64,000 bases of DNA. It comes from Picocystis sp. L7 (Eukaryota; Chlorophyta; Picocystophyceae; Picocystales; Picocystaceae). The stretch spans positions 124,001 through 188,000 of the forward strand of contig QXJR01000012.1 in assembly GCA_020975725.1 (NCBI GenBank). Reading direction: 5' to 3'. The notes beneath the pieces are model-generated. The model saw only the letters and a program-made list of their open reading frames with translations. It did no database searches and was not told the DNA's origin. Below, piece by piece: positions 9,696-19,706 of this stretch (within the stretch, counting starts at the first letter, position 1; the number at the start of each line of letters is the position of its first letter). The position numbers and the translations under genes are program-made.

Positions 9696-11885
9696 ATGGA
9701 CGGCGCATCGACGGCGATGCACGGACGCACAGCGGTCCGTGGGAGCGTCCGAAAGGGCGTGGAAGGGACCACGAAGGGAAGGACGACGGCACGGACGCAG
9801 GCGCGACGGGAGAGAGCCGCAGCCGCGGCGGAACTGGTACTGCCGGACGGCATCTATTGCGAACGGACGTACCAGACCGTGCGCCGTCCCACAAGGACCG
9901 TCTGGGCAGGAAACGTGCCCATCGGTTCGGAACATCCCATCGTCAAGCAGACCATGACCACCACCGACACCAAAGACGTGGCCAAGACGGTGGAACAAGT
10001 GATGCGTTGTGCCGACGCGGGAGCGGACCTCGTGCGAATCACCGTGCAAGGGAAGAAAGAAGCAGATGCGTGCATGGAAATACGCGAGAAGCTCTTCAAG
10101 TACGGGTACGACGTGCCGCTCGTAGCAGACATCCACTTCGCACCCAGCATTGCGCTCCGGGTCGCCGACGCTTTCGAGAAGATCCGCGTCAACCCAGGAA
10201 ATTTCGCCGACGGCGCCAAGAAGTTCGAAACGATCAACTACGAAGACGAATCCGCCTACCAGGCGGAGCTCGAACACATCGAGGAGGTGTTCACGCCTCT
10301 CGTCGAAAAATGCAAGAAGCTCGGAAGAGCCATGCGTATTGGCACCAACCACGGAAGCTTGTCGGCACGCATCCTGAGCTATTACGGCGATACACCCAGA
10401 GGAATGGTGGAGTCTGCTTTTGAGTTCGCACGAATCTGCAGAAAGAATGACTACCACAACTTTGTCTTCTCCATGAAGGCTTCCAACCCCCTGGTCATGG
10501 TGCAGGCTTATCGTCTCCTGTCCGCAGAGCAGTACAAGCTTGGGTACGATTATCCCCTGCACCTTGGAGTGACCGAAGCAGGGGAAGGAGAAGATGGACG
10601 CATGAAGTCTGCGATTGGAATCGGTGCCCTGCTTCTTGATGGACTGGGCGATACCATTCGTGTGTCTTTGACGGAGGATCCGGAGTATGAGATCAAACCT
10701 TGCAGCCGCCTGGCAGAGCTCGGCATGGAGGCTTGCGAGAAGAAGCTGGGGATTCCAGAGTATAAGGAACAAAAACGCGACTTTACAGATTTTGCTAGAA
10801 GATCTGGTGCGCTCCCCGAGCAGCGTGAAGGGGATGAAGTCGATTACAGAGGGCTTTTGCACAGGGATGGGAGCGTCATCACTCATGTCAGTTTGGATGA
10901 TCTGAAAAGAGGAGAAAGGCTGTACAGAGATCTGGGTTGCAAGTTGGTGGTGGGAATGCCTTTTAAAGACATCGCTTCCACCGATTCTATTTTCTTGCGT
11001 GAAGTTCCTCATGTTGGTGATGCCGAATCACGCATCCACCTGAAGCGCTTGCAAGAAGTTGGGATGGGCGTGCTGGCGCCTCGTGAAGAGCTGGAAAAAA
11101 ATCCGCTTCCCAACGCTGTTGCCGTGGTCTCACTGAGAGATGCCTTGGCATCTGCTGATGCCGATGGCAGCATTCCGCTTCCGGAAGGTGCGGGCCGCTT
11201 CGCTGTGTCTTTGGATGGGACTGAATCGGAAGAAGAAGTGAAGGGTCTGAAGGGCTTGGACGCTGTGATGGCAATTTTTCACATCAAGGATGGCGTGAGC
11301 CGCTTGCACGCCTCTCGCCGCATTTTTGACATCATGGCTCTGAACGAGGACATGACAGCTGTCGTTCATCATATCACCTTCAACGGTGCAGATAAGGAAG
11401 AAATTGCACTTGTGGGAGGAAGTGAGGTTGGGGGTTTGCTGGTGGATGGGAACGGGGATGGCGTTCTCATCGAGTCGCCCGACTTTGGCCCCGAGTTCCT
11501 CAGGTTGACTTCCTTCGTCATGCTTCAAGGTTCAAGGATGCGCAACACAAAGACAGAATTCGTGTCTTGCCCCTCTTGTGGGCGCACCCTGTTTGATTTA
11601 CAAGAGGTCACGGCACAGATTGCCTCGCGCACCGGCCATTTGCCAGGTGTGGCGATCGCCGTGATGGGTTGCATCGTCAATGGTCCCGGCGAGATGGCGG
11701 ATGCAGACTTCGGATACGTGGGCGGTGCCCCTGGGAAGATCGATCTGTACGTAGGCAAAGAGCTGGTTCGACGCGGCATCCCTGACGATGAAGCTTGCGA
11801 TGCCCTGATCCAACTGATCAAGGACGATGGCCGTTGGGTGGAACCCGAAGTGGTCGAGGAGTCCTCTGAGCCAGTGGCAGCTTGA
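9696..11885 (+). CDS. ispG: 4-hydroxy-3-methylbut-2-enyl diphosphate synthase, plant-type (IspG/GcpE/HDS)
   Basis: Plastid MEP-pathway enzyme that reductively converts MEcPP to HMBPP using a [4Fe-4S] cluster. From the ATG at 9696 the product is 729 residues, the long plant-type form in which an extra domain lies between the TIM barrel and the iron-sulfur domain. Seen motifs are PIVKQTMTTTDTKDVAKT, LVRITVQGKKEAD, PLVADIHFAPSIAL, RVNPGNFADG, LHLGVTEAGEGEDGRMKSA and, at the C terminus, cluster cysteines C625 and C628 (SCPSCGRTLFD) plus C659 (GCIVNGPGE, with Glu666). The first 50 or so residues are Arg/Ala/Thr-rich, fitting a transit peptide. The frame is open further upstream, so the exact start is uncertain. 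TGTAA at 11891, 6 bases after the stop, may be the poly(A) signal. The gene converges on RPAC2. Confidence 0.95.
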   Translation: MDGASTAMHGRTAVRGSVRKGVEGTTKGRTTARTQARRERAAAAAELVLPDGIYCERTYQTVRRPTRTVWAGNVPIGSEHPIVKQTMTTTDTKDVAKTVEQVMRCADAGADLVRITVQGKKEADACMEIREKLFKYGYDVPLVADIHFAPSIALRVADAFEKIRVNPGNFADGAKKFETINYEDESAYQAELEHIEEVFTPLVEKCKKLGRAMRIGTNHGSLSARILSYYGDTPRGMVESAFEFARICRKNDYHNFVFSMKASNPLVMVQAYRLLSAEQYKLGYDYPLHLGVTEAGEGEDGRMKSAIGIGALLLDGLGDTIRVSLTEDPEYEIKPCSRLAELGMEACEKKLGIPEYKEQKRDFTDFARRSGALPEQREGDEVDYRGLLHRDGSVITHVSLDDLKRGERLYRDLGCKLVVGMPFKDIASTDSIFLREVPHVGDAESRIHLKRLQEVGMGVLAPREELEKNPLPNAVAVVSLRDALASADADGSIPLPEGAGRFAVSLDGTESEEEVKGLKGLDAVMAIFHIKDGVSRLHASRRIFDIMALNEDMTAVVHHITFNGADKEEIALVGGSEVGGLLVDGNGDGVLIESPDFGPEFLRLTSFVMLQGSRMRNTKTEFVSCPSCGRTLFDLQEVTAQIASRTGHLPGVAIAVMGCIVNGPGEMADADFGYVGGAPGKIDLYVGKELVRRGIPDDEACDALIQLIKDDGRWVEPEVVEESSEPVAA

Positions 11886-12066
11886 TGAGGTGTAACACAA
11901 ATTGCTTTCCATGATCTCGATGAAAATCGTGGCTTGTACATCTTTATTTCCACGAACGTTCCGTGCGCGCAGACGCGTGGAGAGGTTTGTTGTGCATCAG
12001 TGTTGCGGTGCAAGTTCTCCACCAGGATCACCGGCTTGTGGTGCCGTGCGGTGTAAGGTTTGGTTG

Positions 12067-12354
12067 TCATTCTTTCATCTCATTCTCTTCGAAGTCCTGG
12101 ATGCTCTTTTCGAAGACGTCAAGGACGTGTCGATTGGCTTCTCTCAGGTCGTCGAACGCAGTCTTGAGTGCGTGCTTCGCCGTCTCCGAGGGTGCACACT
12201 GCACGCGCAAGTTCACCAGCCTTTGGGAAGGATGTGGCGAGCTGTATCCGCAGAAGTAGACCGCAGGGTTCCCGTTGAGCATCAAACGAAGGCTGTTGGC
12301 CAGCGTGTGGTCTTCTTCCTCCAGCTCGAACGTCGCATTGGACGCACTTTCCAT
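12067..12354 (-). CDS. RPAC2: RNA polymerase I and III subunit RPAC2 (AC19)
   Basis: Shared assembly subunit of RNA polymerases I and III, the alpha-like partner of AC40. The 95-residue product from ATG 12354 carries ATFELEEEDHTLANSLRLML, then VYFCGYSSPHPSQRLVNLRVQ, the signature of the Rpb11/AC19 dimerisation fold (human: NFATF..EDHTLGN, CGYSIPHPSE). It lacks the N-terminal extension seen in yeast. The stop is 181 bases from that of IspG (convergent). Promoter words with TTCGAA occur at 12480-12485, 126 bases upstream of the start. Confidence 0.9.
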   Translation of the reverse strand: MESASNATFELEEEDHTLANSLRLMLNGNPAVYFCGYSSPHPSQRLVNLRVQCAPSETAKHALKTAFDDLREANRHVLDVFEKSIQDFEENEMKE

Positions 12355-13591
12355 CGCTGCAGCCGACAAACGAACGAAAGCGCACCACGTGCAAGATCCC
12401 GCCGCCACTCCCACTCGTGCGAGGGTCCTGTGCCTTTCGAAAGGAAACGAAACCGGTGGTCGAACCCGGACCGGTCCGGTTCGAACCCGAAGCGAAACGG
12501 GGATGGTCGATCGGACAGACCCGGGTTCAGTGGACGAAGGTTCGTCCAAGGTAGACGAGAAGGGACCCGGATCTCGTTCTGGGGTGAATTATACGGGTGA
12601 AGGATCCATGAAGGTGAGGAGAGGATCGCAAGAACTCAATGGATCACCAACCACAGAAGAAATAGAACTTGTGGAAGGTGCCTAGGATGCCTGAATCCCA
12701 TGGAGCACGCTGCCAAGGTCGTACTTTCCCTCGCTGCCCCGCTCCATGCCATCCTCAATTCGCAAACGTGCGCCAGCTGGTTCCTCGAGCGCGGAACAAG
12801 AGGAGATCGTCCTTGGAAAGAGGTCCGCAACCATGCATACGTTTGAGACTCCTGGATGCAGCGAAACACGACAAAATGGAATGATGCAGGTACCTGGAAT
12901 CTGAAGGGATGGATCACAAACACCGGATGCATAGGTGGGCGGATGCCATGGAATTGTACATTGTTTCTCGAAGCACGCTTTAAGATCGGACATGCATCGG
13001 TGGACTGGTGCTGCCTGAATGGATCGGATGGATGAGATACTTGGACTTGGCATGGCAAGCACCGACTCATGCATTGGTGAGATGGTCGGCTGGAGCTACT
13101 TTGCAACCAGATCCGTTCATCTTTGGGCGCACAGAGATCCACAAGATACTTTTCATTCCGCAACAAGCAATCTGCTGGAAAATGCACGAGGACAGCTCGA
13201 CAGAAAACAAGGAGGGCTTCTTTTTATGCCACGAAAACTTCTCATCGAACGGAGAGACCGCTGTGCATGCTGAAAGCCGTCGTTCGTGGCACCTGCATAC
13301 GTCATGCTCAGGAATAGCCGCCTCAAGTGCATAATTTTAAGCTCCTACAGAATCGTGCGAGCGTATTCGCTCCAATGGTATAGTTATAACATATTACACT
13401 ACTGTTTCAAATATCATACAACTGAACCCGCATCATGTCCAGCTTGCCGTACACCGCTTGCCGGGCCCATACGGCTCTCTTTCAATCCTATTTAGCCACT
13501 CTTTGCTGCGAATTTGCGCAGTTCAAGCCCCCTCTCCCAGCACAAGGGAGACTTGACACCAATCCCCCAACAACACCAGTATCCCGGACCA
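12355..13591. other. Intergenic region, no recognised gene
   Basis: Bases 12420-12560 are the promoter side of RPAC2, rich in GAACC/GGTTCGAAC words. From 12600 to 13591 I see only short open frames on both strands without recognisable motifs. Bases 13330-13430 are AT-rich and lie beyond the stop of Zim17. No tRNA or snRNA could be supported. Confidence 0.4.
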
Positions 13592-14077
13592 TCAGTTGGC
13601 ATGATTTCGGTGGTTTTCTGCTCTGCCCAACGTGAGACCGATCCCGCGCAAGGGATCGTTGAGGCGATACTCTTGGAACAGCTGCAAGTGGTCCACGATC
13701 TTGTGGTGATTCCCACACTGGGCACACTTCACGATGACAGTGCCTCTTCGCATGGCCCTTGGATTCACCAGACGCTTGTTACGTTCGCCACACACGTTGC
13801 ACGTGAACTCGAGGTGTTGGGTTCGTCTCGGTGATCGTGTAGCGGCACCTTCGATGGGACCAGTGCTGCTTTCCTGCAACGGAACGTCTGCTGGACCCCC
13901 ACCTTGGCCATAGAGCACCATGCCCATTGCGTCTGCAGGTCCCAATGGACGAAGCGCGCGCTCTTCTGCTTCCTCGTCCACCTCTCCGGAGGAACAAGGA
14001 CGCCTCCATCTCGTGCTCAGGCGCATTCGAGGCGCAAGCAAAGCCTTGTTCGGCGCCTGCGCACGCGCCAACGCCAT
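13592..14077 (-). CDS. ZIM17: DNL-type zinc finger protein (Zim17/Tim15/HEP1)
   Basis: Co-factor that keeps mitochondrial (or plastid) Hsp70 soluble and active. The 161-residue product has an Arg/Ala-rich N terminus fitting a targeting peptide, then the zinc-finger core: FTCNVCGERN (C93, C96), VIVKCAQCGNHH (C118, C121) and the family motif, here VDHLQLF (usual form ADNLGWF), followed by NDPL. It is a single exon. The start was chosen at MALARAQAPNK; an upstream in-frame extension has no support. TTCGAA at 14196 lies about 120 bases upstream. Mitochondrial versus plastid location cannot be decided from the sequence. Confidence 0.88.
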   Translation of the reverse strand: MALARAQAPNKALLAPRMRLSTRWRRPCSSGEVDEEAEERALRPLGPADAMGMVLYGQGGGPADVPLQESSTGPIEGAATRSPRRTQHLEFTCNVCGERNKRLVNPRAMRRGTVIVKCAQCGNHHKIVDHLQLFQEYRLNDPLRGIGLTLGRAENHRNHAN

Positions 14078-14328
14078 CGCTTCGTTCGAAAATAAATGTC
14101 GGAATGGGAAGTTCGTTGCGTTTCGGCACGTGTTAACCTCGAGGGGAGGGATCCCCAGACGGGGGGAAAGGCGGGACACCCGGGGTGAGTCCGGGTTCGA
14201 AACCGAATGCAGTCCCTTTCAGAGGGAGACATTGTTGGGAGGGTCGAAAGGAAGTGGGCGAAGATGGCAGGACGTGCCACATGTGTGTGTGTGTTTGTTC
14301 AGTGAGGTGGTGGCGGACAGGGAAGCAC

Positions 14329-14550
14329 ATGGCAGCTGGAGAATTCCCAGATTTGGATGAAAGGTAAGGAGGTGGTGCGCAGACTGTATGAAGGTCTAGA
14401 TCCACCGCTGCTGGAGAGAACAGAATTTGCAAGGGGTCCATTCCCAGCCCCTTGCCGGTCGAATTGCAGTCCGATGGGGTTCGAATTTACAAGGCAAGGC
14501 TGGTCCATCTGCTGTCTTCAACCACGAGGCCAACACCTACCAGGTCCTGA
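14329..14550 (+). CDS. Candidate small gene, two exons, unknown
   Basis: Weak candidate divergent from Zim17. Exon 14329-14363 (MAAGEFPDLDE) ends at a good GTAAGG donor; an acceptor at 14423 opens exon 14424-14550 in phase, giving 53 residues that include IPSPLPVELQSDGVRIYKAR. Just after, in another frame (about 14500-14650), lies a second natural-looking stretch (NTYQVLKIAIETFTWLNRTG), which may be a further exon of the same gene. I recognise no family, and the exon structure is a guess. Confidence 0.3.
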
Positions 14551-14931
14551 AGATTGCTATTGAAACCTTCACGTGGCTGAATCGTACCGGAAAGGCCCTG
14601 CAGGAGTTTCAAGTCTTGCAAAAGAAATCAAACCGCAAGCAGGTTTCAATTCCTTTCTATTGGAAACGACCCTGCGCGACTGAAGGAGGGATGGCACCTG
14701 ATCCTCTTTATCTACAGTTTCTTACAAGAATATCGTTCACACATCACAGAGGATGGTAGGCATAAACAATGCCAGCTTGCACCTGGCCCTCTTCTACAGC
14801 ACACATCTAACGCACGTGTGCTAACTTGACGCCAGTCCTTGCATGGAAGGCACTTGACACCTGCAGCAAGAGACACTGTGCTACTACCCCAGACTAGGAT
14901 AAAATCAATTGGTACTAGCAAAAAAATCTTT

Positions 14932-15698
14932 CTATTCCTCCACCGCCTCTTCTTCTCTCAATCCTGCAATGTGTGGAATCGTTTCTGCTGTATCGAAGGT
15001 TTCCCAGAGGATATCACGAACGTGATGCAGACTCTCGGCATAGTGATGAGGCCTTTCCTCCCCTTCGAGGTGCTCCAGGTCGTACTTCCCTTCTGTGTCC
15101 AGCAAAATCGTGAGAACACCTGCTCGATTCCCAGCGACGATGTCATCCTTTGCAGAATCTCCCACCATGGCACAGTGATGCGGAGGGAGATTCCACTGAT
15201 CCAGGATGTGCAGGATGCCGTCTGGATTGGGTTTGTAAGGCTTGAACTCTCTTCCAAGAGCTGGATGGAAAGGATCGAGTCTGAAGTGATGCTCGTGGAA
15301 GTAATCTACGCTTTTCTTCACGTTCCTAGTGAGCAACGCTCGACGGATCGACTTCGTATCCAACGCTTCGCAGAGCTCCACCAGTCCAGGCATGAGCTTC
15401 ATCCGCCTCAGCGCGTCGGCTTCGATCAAGGCGATCTTTTCGTGGGCTTCTTTCTGCCTCTTTGCATCCCACGAATGAATGGCGTCCAATATATCGCCAG
15501 AAGGCACGCCGATGGCGCGTCGCATGGCTGCAAAATCGATGACGGGCACCGTCAAGGTGCCGTCCTGCGACGTCCCAACCACTCGTCAGTCCGACCGTCC
15601 GCGATTCGGCGCTCGCCAGCCAGGTCTAGCTTCTGATTCGTTCTCACCATGTCGAAGACGACGCCACGCAGCGTCGGACGACGTGCAAACATCGCCAT
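14932..15698 (-). CDS. HAD-superfamily hydrolase (phosphatase-like), two exons
   Basis: Exons 15648-15698 and 14932-15564 join in phase 0 across an 83-nt intron (GTGAGA donor). The 227-residue product has the haloacid dehalogenase core: motif I FDMDGTLT (D16 nucleophile, D18 acid/base), motif II ALLTRN, motif III with KPNPDG, and motif IV GDSAKDD. The cap-side sequence IDFAAMRRAIGVPSGDI is closely repeated in the HAD half of the fusion gene at 34643, so the two are paralogues. The intron falls between M17 and D18, inside motif I. Substrate is unknown; a phosphoglycolate-phosphatase-like small-molecule phosphatase is likely. TTCGAA sits at 15825, 127 bases upstream. Confidence 0.88.
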
Positions 15699-16414
15699 CG
15701 CGGCCGACGCGCGCCTCGGCCGTCCACGTCGACGCGAATCGCACCGAGTCCATCCTTTCGTCCTTCCAATCGAAAGGAGAAGACACGGGTCAAGCGTTCC
15801 CGATCGAAAGGGACGGTCCCCGGGTTCGAAACACCGGTTGTGAACCCGTTGTGAACCAGGGTGCATGGGGAGGGGAAACGCCATCCATGACCCTGCTGAC
15901 AGGTGTGAAGCAGGATGTACCAGTGGACACACAAGATGCACCTCCATGACTCCAAGGTTCGGCACCAAGTGGATCAGATTCAGCACAGTGAGACCGGCGA
16001 AACCGATCTTGGTGCTGCACATGCAGGTGAAGGCAGATCATGGATGCGTCAAAGGAGGTGCAACGATCGACCGCAGAAAAGGAAGAACACAGGACATACT
16101 CCGACCATCTCTTCCAGAACACAAGTCATGCTAGTATGAAGAAGAGGGCAGAGAAATACCATGGTGAGTGAAACGACCCCTGGTGAGGCAGGCTATTTCC
16201 GCATTGGAATCGTGGTAGAAGGCGGCTGAAGAAGGATGTCCTGAGAAGGTTCGTAGCCAATGCGCGGCTCCAACCAAACCCGGCGCACCTTCACCTTCCC
16301 ATCAACACATTCAATTGATGGAAGTGCATAACAAGCACGTCACATTCATTCGCAGGGCATCAATTGCGTTCAGAGACACCGCAAATGCTTGCATTGAAAT
16401 CCTTGCGAGGGGCA
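15699..16414. other. Intergenic region, promoter of HAD gene and downstream side of DDX51
   Basis: Bases 15770-15840 hold GATCGAAAGG and GGGTTCGAAAC words typical of promoters here. The rest, 15850-16414, shows no recognisable gene on either strand. Confidence 0.4.
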
Positions 16415-18115
16415 TTATTTCACAGACTTCGTTCGTTTCTCTGTGGCCAGAGCAAGATTGGAGGCGATCTGCCTCTTTGCTACCCACAGCGCTCCGGTAT
16501 TCAAATCTGCAAGTTCCATGGAGACTGCCTGCTTCGTTCTGCCGACGCTTGCACGTTGAGTGAACAGCTTCACCCTTTCTTCGGCGAGCGCGACGCGTTC
16601 TGCCAAGCCCTCCACACGATCACGAGACAGCTTGTAATTATTGACGTAATTGTTATCAGCCTTCCTAAGCATGGCCTTGAAATGGCGCACTTCTTCTTTG
16701 CGTAGGATGGTGTACACTGCACCCTGTGCCCCCGCCCGTGCCGTTCGTCCGGCACGATGCACGTATGTCTTTGCGTACACAGGTGTATCAAAATTCACCA
16801 CCACTGCAACACCTAGCACATCCATCCCCCTCGTCATAGCATCTGAAGCAACAATAACCTGCGCTTCACGGCTTCTGAAATCCTCAAGAGCTCTTGTCCT
16901 TTGGGCTTGTGTCTGATAGCTAGAATATTCAACCACAGAAACCGGTAGTCCCACAATCGCAGTGAGAAGCAAATACAGCTCATGCGTGGCTTCCACTGAT
17001 GCGGTGAAGACAATCGTCGGCCCTGCATTCTCCAAGTTGTGCAGCAGCTTCACAAGGGTCAAAAACTTCTCCTCCGCATCGCACACGATCTTAAATTCTT
17101 TGAGTTCGGTGGGAAGTTTGTAACGCTGGCTCGTGGAGGCAAGTGTGATATAGCGTGGATGGTGCAGTTCTAGTTTTCCCAGTTTGGCTGGATCTCGAGT
17201 CAGCGTGGCAGACAGGACAATCTTCACAGGCCGCGGAGATAGGACCATTGGCTCCTGCTGATGGTGAAGGTCCCCCGGATGACACCTACCCTTCATGGAC
17301 AGGAGTGTTTTGGGCAACCAATCTTGGTACGTCTGCCTCAAGAGGCGATCGCTTTCGTCCACCACCAAGAACCTCAAGTGCTCGAGAGTGAAGCCAGGAA
17401 ATCTCTCTAGAAGCCCGACCAGCCTACCTGGTGTTGCCACCAAGATATCGGTCTGTGTGTGATACTCTAGCCGCGCGGAAATTTTCCCCCAATGCTTGCT
17501 GTCTTGTTCTGCGCCTGCCGCTACCGCTACTCTCAGCCCCAAGGTTGTGCACAGATCCGCAAACACTGTGTAGACTTGCAAGGCCAAATCTTTGGTGGGC
17601 AGCACCACCAAGGCGCGCAGCCGGGGCACTTTTCTCTTCAGCAGGACTTGGCACACGGGGATCGCATAGGACAGTGTTTTTCCGCTTCCCGTGGCAGCAT
17701 TGATGCACAGGTCGTGTTGGTCATCGCATCCACCCTTGCTCACCGTCCACATCGCCACTTGGATGGGAAAGAGCTGTTGGATGCCGCAAGTTTCCAGCGC
17801 CGCTTTCAGTTGGACGGGCATGCCGCCTATGCGCTCGAGGCGGATGGGTTCGCCTTCCCAGGTCGTCGGCCTTCGCATCCAATGCAACGTGGGTTCTGGC
17901 CTGGCATATTTGTCTTGAGATGGTGCCGACCGATTGGTCCCTCGAACTTTCGCGTGTTCCAGCGCATCGCCGTCCACGTCCATCGCCGACGCCTCCTCCA
18001 TTCCCACGTCCACCTTGCCTTCGTTCCTTCGCCTCTCCTCCGCATCCGACGTGCCACCTTCCTCCCGAGGCTCTTCGCTTGCGGCTGGACCGCTCCATCT
18101 CGCGATGGCGAACAT
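16415..18115 (-). CDS. DDX51: ATP-dependent RNA helicase DDX51/Dbp6-like
   Basis: Nucleolar DEAD-box helicase of 60S ribosome assembly. From ATG 18115 the product has 566 residues with all core motifs: Q-motif region FPIQ, motif I AATGSGKT (140-147), PTKDLA, TPGR, motif II VDESD (252-256), SAT, then RGMDV and HRAGRTAR. The motif II variant DESD and the insert between the Q-motif and motif I (GGCDDQHDLCINA) are typical of DDX51/Dbp6. The N terminus is acidic and low-complexity. The frame is open upstream of 18115, but that part looks like 5' flank. Confidence 0.92.
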   Translation of the reverse strand: MFAIARWSGPAASEEPREEGGTSDAEERRRNEGKVDVGMEEASAMDVDGDALEHAKVRGTNRSAPSQDKYARPEPTLHWMRRPTTWEGEPIRLERIGGMPVQLKAALETCGIQQLFPIQVAMWTVSKGGCDDQHDLCINAATGSGKTLSYAIPVCQVLLKRKVPRLRALVVLPTKDLALQVYTVFADLCTTLGLRVAVAAGAEQDSKHWGKISARLEYHTQTDILVATPGRLVGLLERFPGFTLEHLRFLVVDESDRLLRQTYQDWLPKTLLSMKGRCHPGDLHHQQEPMVLSPRPVKIVLSATLTRDPAKLGKLELHHPRYITLASTSQRYKLPTELKEFKIVCDAEEKFLTLVKLLHNLENAGPTIVFTASVEATHELYLLLTAIVGLPVSVVEYSSYQTQAQRTRALEDFRSREAQVIVASDAMTRGMDVLGVAVVVNFDTPVYAKTYVHRAGRTARAGAQGAVYTILRKEEVRHFKAMLRKADNNYVNNYKLSRDRVEGLAERVALAEERVKLFTQRASVGRTKQAVSMELADLNTGALWVAKRQIASNLALATEKRTKSVK

Positions 18116-18449
18116 CGCGCGACCAAGCGACGGCGGTTCGTGCGCACTGTCGGTTGTGTCCGTCCCAAGGATCGCCCCAGGTGTTGTGATGGGGAACACA
18201 CAACCTCGTACATGGATTGGGGCGAGGAGAGGGGGGGTGGAAGCATGCACGTGCAGGAGGGTAAAGTGAAGGGACGCACGCCGCAAGGACGTGCAGGATG
18301 CACACACCATGCTTGCGGTCACGTGCAAACACACGCCACCGCTGGAACGGACGGCGTGACAGCCGAGGGAAACGAATGGACTGGAATTCAATTGGAAAGA
18401 ACCTCCCTCTATGCTGCCGCCCATCACCAATCCATCCCTGCGCGCCATC

Positions 18450-19706
18450 TCAAGCCTTTTTCTTCCCTTGCATGCTTTTCACACGGGAGTACAGGAACAC
18501 GCCAGTCAATGCCAGTGCTGTTCCCACGGCGTTGAGCGTGCTGACCGGGGTACGGAAGAAGAGAACAGAAGACACGATGACCACCACCCTCTTGACGCAG
18601 TTTCCTACTGAATGGGTCACTGGAGTGACACGCTGAAGAATCATGTACGAGACCTGCTGATACGCATGGAAGAAGAAGCCTGCCATGGCTGCCCGTGTGA
18701 CCACTTCCTTCACGTTCAGATTGGCAGCTGCAAGCTGACCTGGAGTGAACGTGAAACCCTCCGTGAGAAGCATGACTGGAACGATGAGGAAGCCAGACAT
18801 AAGCGTGATGACGGAGAAGAGGTTGATGTTATCCAGCGATCCTTTCTTCTGTCCCATGAACTTCTTGCTGAGGACGTTTCTGGATTGGAAGGTGATGTTA
18901 GATCCCATAGCAGAAATGAATCCGGCCCAGTTGAAGGACGCTTCGGTGGCAGAAGCGAGGGCTACACCTCCCACCACCGGCAACAAGGACAGCACAATGG
19001 GGAGCGTGGGTGCATCTCCCAAGAAGATGGAGGACAGCAGCACGGAAAAGAAGGGTTCCATGGCCTTGATGGTGTGCGTGAAGGAGACGGCCACTTTTCC
19101 CAAGGACACGTTGGTCAGCAGATTGCCCAGCGTGTGCACAACTGCCAGAGGCAGGATGGTCAGCAGCATGTCCTTGTCCACCTTGGGTTTGGGATGGAGC
19201 TTGAGTGCCCACATGGCTAGGGTGAGGAAACTCCCTACTGTAAACTGGATCCAAGTGCAGGTCACCGGATTGGGGAAGACTTTGAGCACCTGCTTGTTGT
19301 ATCTGCACCACACCACGCCGTCCACCATGCAGGTCCCGTTCGGTTGGGTCAGCCTCCACTCCACTGACCTCGTACCTTTGGTTTCTTACGTCTACGTCTG
19401 GTTCTCACGCACGCACATGTTGAAGAAGATGTTGAAGAGGTACCATGCACCGAAGAGGCCTCCCAGCAGCATCGTTTTGGCCATTGGAGAATCCAGTGGG
19501 ACGCCTCCTTCCTCTTCTTTGGCCTCGGAACCCCCGGCGCTTGCGGCGTGCACGCGCACGTTCCTCGACGCCTGGACCACTCGCCTGCGTTCCTGTCTCG
19601 CGAGCTTCCTTTCCATCGCTACGGGACGCATCGGAGCGGCCTTTCGTGCGCGCAAGAGCGCACGAGGTGTCGCCAAACCACGCGACATCGTGCTTGCGGT
19701 CGACAT
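18450..19706 (-). CDS. Plastid phosphate translocator (TPT/PPT/GPT family), two exons
   Basis: Inner-envelope antiporter exchanging phosphate for phosphorylated sugars. Exons 19417-19706 and 18450-19302 join in phase 2 (114-nt intron, GTGCGT donor). The splice rebuilds the family motif [20 protein letters not shown]. The 380-residue product has an Arg/Ala/Ser-rich transit peptide (about 1-70), then roughly nine or ten hydrophobic segments with [32 protein letters not shown] and [12 protein letters not shown], all typical of plastidic translocators. The substrate class (triose phosphate, PEP, glucose 6-phosphate) cannot be fixed by eye. Confidence 0.93.

Noticed and set aside
9300-11012. 570-codon minus-strand frame
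   Set aside because: Shadow of IspG on the opposite strand; no recognisable motifs.
13360-13440. tRNA-like AATGGTATAGTTATAAC segment
   Set aside because: The A-box resemblance is weak and no cloverleaf with a T-arm follows.
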